The position numbers and the translations under genes were made by a program. From positions 1 through 64,000 of the forward strand of contig CAMBMK010000001.1 of NCBI GenBank assembly GCA_945868745.1: a DNA stretch of 64,000 nt. Reading direction: 5' to 3'. The stretch comes from an uncultured Bacteroidales bacterium (GTDB taxonomy: Bacteria; Bacteroidota; Bacteroidia; Bacteroidales; UBA932). The notes below the pieces were generated by a model. That model saw only the letters and a program-made list of their open reading frames with translations, was not told where the DNA came from and searched no databases. Positions 60,229 to 64,000 of this stretch are shown here, one piece after another (within the stretch, counting starts at the first letter, position 1; each line of letters begins with the position of its first letter).

Positions 60229-61437
60229 CTAAAGCAGATTCTTTATCTTGGCGGCTGCCTTTTCAAGGACTTCAGCCTTTGCGCACAGGGAGGCGCGGAT
60301 ATAGTTCTCTCCGTTGTGTCCGAAGATGAATCCCGGGGTGATGAACACGCCGGCATCATAGAGGAAACGGTTGGAGAGGCGTTCTCCGAGTGTCTTGTCT
60401 TCGTCACGGCCGGCAACGAGGAACCTGTTGTCAGGCTTCACCCTGCCCCATACGAACAGGCCGGCGGAATCGTGGTTGCACTCCGCACCGATGAGCTCCA
60501 TAAGGTTGCAGGCGGCCTCGCGGCGGCGGCGGTATTCGGCATTGAGCTGCTCAAACCATTCAGGACCCTGCTCGAGGGCTGCAATGGCGGCAATCTGCAC
60601 AGGCTTGAAGGTACCGGAGTCCATCTGGCTCTTGACCTTGAGGATTTCCGTGATGTAGTCGGCAGCACCCGCAACGAGTCCCACACGCCATCCGGACATA
60701 TTGTGGGCCTTGCTCAGCGAGTTCATCTCTACCACGCACTCCTTTGCTCCCTCTGCGGCAAGCATTGAAAGAGGCTGGTCGTTGAGAATGAAGCTGTAAG
60801 GGTTGTCATTGACAAGGAGGATGTTGTGCCTGAGGGCGAAATCCACGAGCCTCTGGTAGAGCTCAGGGGTTGCCTTTGCCCCGGTAGGCATTCCCGGATA
60901 GTTGGTCCACATCATCTTGACGCCGGTGAGGTCCATCTTTTCGAGGGCGTCGATGTCCGGCCACCAGTTGTTCTCCGGAAGGAGGTCGTATTTGATGACG
61001 TCGGCTCCGACGATTTCTGCGGCGGAGGTGTAGGTAGGATAGCTCGGGTCCGGGATGAGCACCTTGTCGCCTTCATTGATGAAGGTGAGGAAGATGATGA
61101 GGATACCCTCCTTCGAGCCCATGAGCGGCTGGATTTCGGTCACCGGGTCGAGGGTAACCCCATAGTAGCGCTTGTACCACGCTGCAAATGCTTCCTTGAG
61201 AGCCGGAAGACCGCTGTAGCTCTGATACTTGTGGCTGTCCGGAAGCTCGGCAGACTGCTGGAGTGCCTTGATTGCGGCTGCCGGCGGCATGCCGTCCGGG
61301 GCGCCGATTCCGAGATTGATGATTGGGTCGAGGCCTTTCTGTGCCCTTTCCGCATTGAGTTTTGCCATCTCCCTGTTCTTGATGGAGAAGAAATACTCGC
61401 GGACAGATTCTGTCCTGTGTGCTGGTCTGATTATCAT
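60229..61437 (-). CDS. PLP-dependent class I/II aminotransferase
   Basis: INLGIGAPDGMPPAA; MWTNYPGMPTGAKA; SLSKAHNMSGWRVGLVAGA PLP-Lys motif. Confidence 0.92.
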   Translation of the reverse strand: MIIRPAHRTESVREYFFSIKNREMAKLNAERAQKGLDPIINLGIGAPDGMPPAAAIKALQQSAELPDSHKYQSYSGLPALKEAFAAWYKRYYGVTLDPVTEIQPLMGSKEGILIIFLTFINEGDKVLIPDPSYPTYTSAAEIVGADVIKYDLLPENNWWPDIDALEKMDLTGVKMMWTNYPGMPTGAKATPELYQRLVDFALRHNILLVNDNPYSFILNDQPLSMLAAEGAKECVVEMNSLSKAHNMSGWRVGLVAGAADYITEILKVKSQMDSGTFKPVQIAAIAALEQGPEWFEQLNAEYRRRREAACNLMELIGAECNHDSAGLFVWGRVKPDNRFLVAGRDEDKTLGERLSNRFLYDAGVFITPGFIFGHNGENYIRASLCAKAEVLEKAAAKIKNLL

Positions 61438-62270
61438 AATGCTGAAATATATTCTCCTAATATCCTCAAATCGTCTATGAGAGGCCTGACTGCCGAAAGG
61501 GCCTGGTTGTACCTTTCATAGCTTTCGAACTTAATGTCTATATAAAAAAAGTACTGCCATTTCCTGCCCGGAATCGGGAGCGACTGGATCCTGGTGAGAT
61601 TCATGTCGTAGAAAGACAGGATGGTAAGGATGTGTGCAAGGGAACCCGGCTTGTGCGGAAGGGTGAAGCAGAGCGAGGCCTTGTCGATTGCGGCCTTGTC
61701 CGGATTGATGCTGTCGTCGAGGATGAGGAACCTCGTGAAGTTGGTCTTGAAGGTCTCGATCTCGGGACGGAGGATTTCAAGCCCGAACCGCTGGGCCGCC
61801 ACGGCGGATGCCACGGCACCGACTCCCATTACGCCATCCTTGGCTATGTCGGCTGCACTTTTTGCAGTGTCCTCGCTCTCAATCAGATGGATCCACGGGC
61901 ATTCCCTTTCGAAGAATTCTCGTGTCTGGTTGATGGCCATATAGTGGGTCCTGACCTCTTTGATGTCATTGACGGTCTGCCCCGGCATTGCCATAAGGTT
62001 CTGGTGGATATGGAGATAGACCTCTCCCTTGATTTTCCTCGGGTACTTTCGGAGAAGCTCGAAATTGGGGATGAGTCCTCCGGAAGTGGTGTTTTCGATT
62101 GCCATCACGGCAGCATCTGCGCGACCGTCGTCAAGGGCCTTGAAAAGCCCGTCGAACGTCGCACATTCAACTGTTTCCAGGGTTTCCTCTCCGGCTTCAC
62201 TGTAAAAACGCCTCGCGGCCTCTTCGTGGAAGCATCCGGAAAAGCCCTGGATTGCTACTCTTTTTGTCAT
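61434..62270 (-). CDS. pheA: Prephenate dehydratase
   Basis: VAIQGFSGCFHEEAARRF; MAIENTTSGGL; ACT domain HKPGSLAHILTILSFYDMNLTRIQSLPIPGRKWQYFFYID. Confidence 0.93.
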   Translation of the reverse strand: MTKRVAIQGFSGCFHEEAARRFYSEAGEETLETVECATFDGLFKALDDGRADAAVMAIENTTSGGLIPNFELLRKYPRKIKGEVYLHIHQNLMAMPGQTVNDIKEVRTHYMAINQTREFFERECPWIHLIESEDTAKSAADIAKDGVMGVGAVASAVAAQRFGLEILRPEIETFKTNFTRFLILDDSINPDKAAIDKASLCFTLPHKPGSLAHILTILSFYDMNLTRIQSLPIPGRKWQYFFYIDIKFESYERYNQALSAVRPLIDDLRILGEYISAL

Positions 62271-62362
62271 TGTGTCCGTTTTATATACGGGGTGCCGGCA
62301 TATTGCACTGGCACCCCCTGTTTTCCATTATCCCGCAGCCATGCAGCCGCAGGAAATGCGCT

Positions 62363-62932
62363 TTAGACCGTAAGGATGTCCTTTTCCTTTGCGGCTATCA
62401 CGTTGTCAATGTTCTTGACGTGCTTGTCGGTAAGCTTCTGGACTTCCTCCTCGCCCTCTTTCTGGGCATCCTCGGTGAGTCCGTCGCTCTTCTGGGCCTT
62501 CTTGAGCTGGTCAACGGCATCGCGGCGTGCATTGCGCACAACCACCTTTGCATTCTCGCCGGCAGCCTTGGCCTTCTTGATGAGCTCCTTGCGCCTTTCC
62601 TCGGTGAGGGCAGGCACGACGCAGCGGATAGATTCGCCGTTGTTGGACGGGGTGAGGCCGATGTTGGCATCCATGATCGCCTTCTCTATCTTTGCAATCA
62701 TGCTCTTCTCCCAAGGCTGGATGAGAAGGGTCTTTGCGTCAGGCGCCGTAACGGAAGCGACCTGGGGAACTGGGGTCGGGGTTCCATAATAATCCACCAC
62801 TACATTGTTGAATACGGAAGGGTTGGCCTTGCCGACACGGTAGGTTTTGAGATCTTCCTCAAGGAACGCTACTGCATCCTTCATCCTGGAGTCAGCCGCA
62901 TTCACGATGTTTTTTGCGTTCTCGGGTAACAT
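62363..62932 (-). CDS. frr: Ribosome recycling factor
   Basis: RMKDAVAFLEEDLKTYRVGKANPSVFNNVVVDYYGTPTPVPQVASV. Confidence 0.97.
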   Translation of the reverse strand: MLPENAKNIVNAADSRMKDAVAFLEEDLKTYRVGKANPSVFNNVVVDYYGTPTPVPQVASVTAPDAKTLLIQPWEKSMIAKIEKAIMDANIGLTPSNNGESIRCVVPALTEERRKELIKKAKAAGENAKVVVRNARRDAVDQLKKAQKSDGLTEDAQKEGEEEVQKLTDKHVKNIDNVIAAKEKDILTV

Positions 62933-62953
62933 TGCGTTGATTGGTTGTGTTAT

Positions 62954-63658
62954 TTATTTGTGCACAAGGGTGCCGACCTTTTCACCGGAAAGAAGGCGGG
63001 TAAGGTTGCCCTTGCAGTTCATGTCGAATACTATTATTGGCATATTGCCTTCGCTGCACAGGGAATATGCAGTCTGGTCCATAACCTTGAGATGCCTCTC
63101 GATGGCCTCGTCGAAGGTCAGCTCGTCGAATTTGACTGCCGACGGGTCCTTTTCAGGGTCGGCGGTATAGACCCCGTCCACCCTGGTACCCTTCAGAAGG
63201 GCATCGGCGCCTATTTCAAGAGCCCTCAGTGCAGCACCGGAATCGGTAGTGAAGAACGGGTTGCCGGTACCTCCCGAAATCAGGGCCACTCCGCCCCTTG
63301 CAAGGAAATCGGTCACATCGTCCCTCATATAATATTTGGCTATAGGCTCCATCGGGGTCGCGGTGAACACCCTTGCATCCACGCCTTCAGCCTTTATGAA
63401 CATCGAAAGGGCGAGGGAATTGATGGTCGTTGCGAGCATTCCCATCTTGTCCCCGTCCACACGGTCGAAACCGCGTCCGACTCCCTGGAGACCCCTGAAT
63501 ATATTGCCGCCTCCGTTGACTATGGCAATCTGGAGGCCCTTCCTGGCCGCGGAAGCAATCTCTTCCGCATAGGCCTTCAGGCTTGCATTATCGAGCCCGC
63601 GGCCTTCCTGGCCGCCGAGACTTTCACCGCTGAGCTTGAGCAGAACTCTCTTGTACAT
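62954..63658 (-). CDS. pyrH: UMP kinase
   Basis: MYKRVLLKLSGESLGG; IAIVNGGGNIFRG; GTGNPFFTTDSGAALRALEIGADALLKGTRVDGVYTADP. Confidence 0.97.
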   Translation of the reverse strand: MYKRVLLKLSGESLGGQEGRGLDNASLKAYAEEIASAARKGLQIAIVNGGGNIFRGLQGVGRGFDRVDGDKMGMLATTINSLALSMFIKAEGVDARVFTATPMEPIAKYYMRDDVTDFLARGGVALISGGTGNPFFTTDSGAALRALEIGADALLKGTRVDGVYTADPEKDPSAVKFDELTFDEAIERHLKVMDQTAYSLCSEGNMPIIVFDMNCKGNLTRLLSGEKVGTLVHK

Positions 63659-63745
63659 ATAGATGCCGATTGGCGTTTCTAAAATATTTTTGCGCCAAAC
63701 GGAAACAAAATTAAAAAAATATTATGAATGTTGCAAGAAACCTTT

Positions 63746-63753
63746 TATCTTTG
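63746..63753 (+). promoter_or_regulatory. -7 element TATCTTTG upstream of sdhC-like gene
   Basis: TAnnTTTG match 38 bp before ATG. Confidence 0.5.
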
Positions 63754-63791
63754 CAAGACAAGAGTGAATTTGAAAAACCAAACAACAATTT

Positions 63792-64000
63792 ATGGCTAAC
63801 GCATTCCACTATTCAATAGGCAGGAAATTCCTTCAGGCGATTTCAGGTGCATTCCTCATCGTTTTCCTTCTCCTGCACGGTACTATCAATTTTTTCTCTG
63901 TAATTGACACATTCACCGGCAAATTCGGTGCTGAAGACGGACTGTTCCAGCTCGGCTGTGACTTTATGGCACTGCCGATCGTTTCCATCATGGTCCCTGT
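63792..64000 (+). CDS. Succinate dehydrogenase/fumarate reductase cytochrome b subunit (partial, runs off window)
   Basis: MANAFHYSIGRKFLQAISGAFLIVFLLLHGTINFFSVIDTF resembles Bacteroidetes SdhC/FrdC N-terminus. Confidence 0.75.
   Translation, partial: MANAFHYSIGRKFLQAISGAFLIVFLLLHGTINFFSVIDTFTGKFGAEDGLFQLGCDFMALPIVSIMVP

Overview
This 64 kb window is a dense, AT-poor chromosomal segment from a member of Bacteroidales. The assignment rests on TTG-N~20-TAnnTTTG promoters, absence of Shine-Dalgarno signals, ECF sigma/anti-sigma cassettes, and a C-terminal chorismate mutase fused to DAHP synthase. It is mostly housekeeping and amino-acid biosynthesis: shikimate genes (aroB, an aroD-aroA fusion, aroC); sufB-pnuC-sufC-sufD; a ten-gene ilv/leu operon; asd/thrA/metX; the str ribosomal operon ending at rpsJ; pheA-aminotransferase-tyrA-DAHPS/CM; pyrH-frr; lpxK; three tRNAs; two ECF sigma modules; and GH2 and DPP-IV-like enzymes. 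I saw no mobile element, CRISPR array, prophage or defence island. The most interesting signals are: (1) an un-annotated 25-aa Ile/Val/Leu-rich leader peptide plus perfect terminator hairpin upstream of ilvD, i.e. a complete-looking attenuator; (2) a type I dehydroquinase-EPSP synthase fusion with an unusual EPSPS active-site loop; (3) a ~200-nt structured RNA candidate at ~31.8-32.0 kb and a second structured intergenic region at ~32.7-32.9 kb; (4) a GH42-like cytosolic protein start/stop-coupled to metX-thrA-asd; (5) a pnuC-like gene inside the suf operon and a half-length SufD; (6) a TM/anti-sigma-like domain fused to an outer-membrane-type beta-barrel; (7) a 68-bp convergent coding overlap between lpxK and DAHPS/CM. 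All family calls come from reading motifs by eye; no database searches were run.
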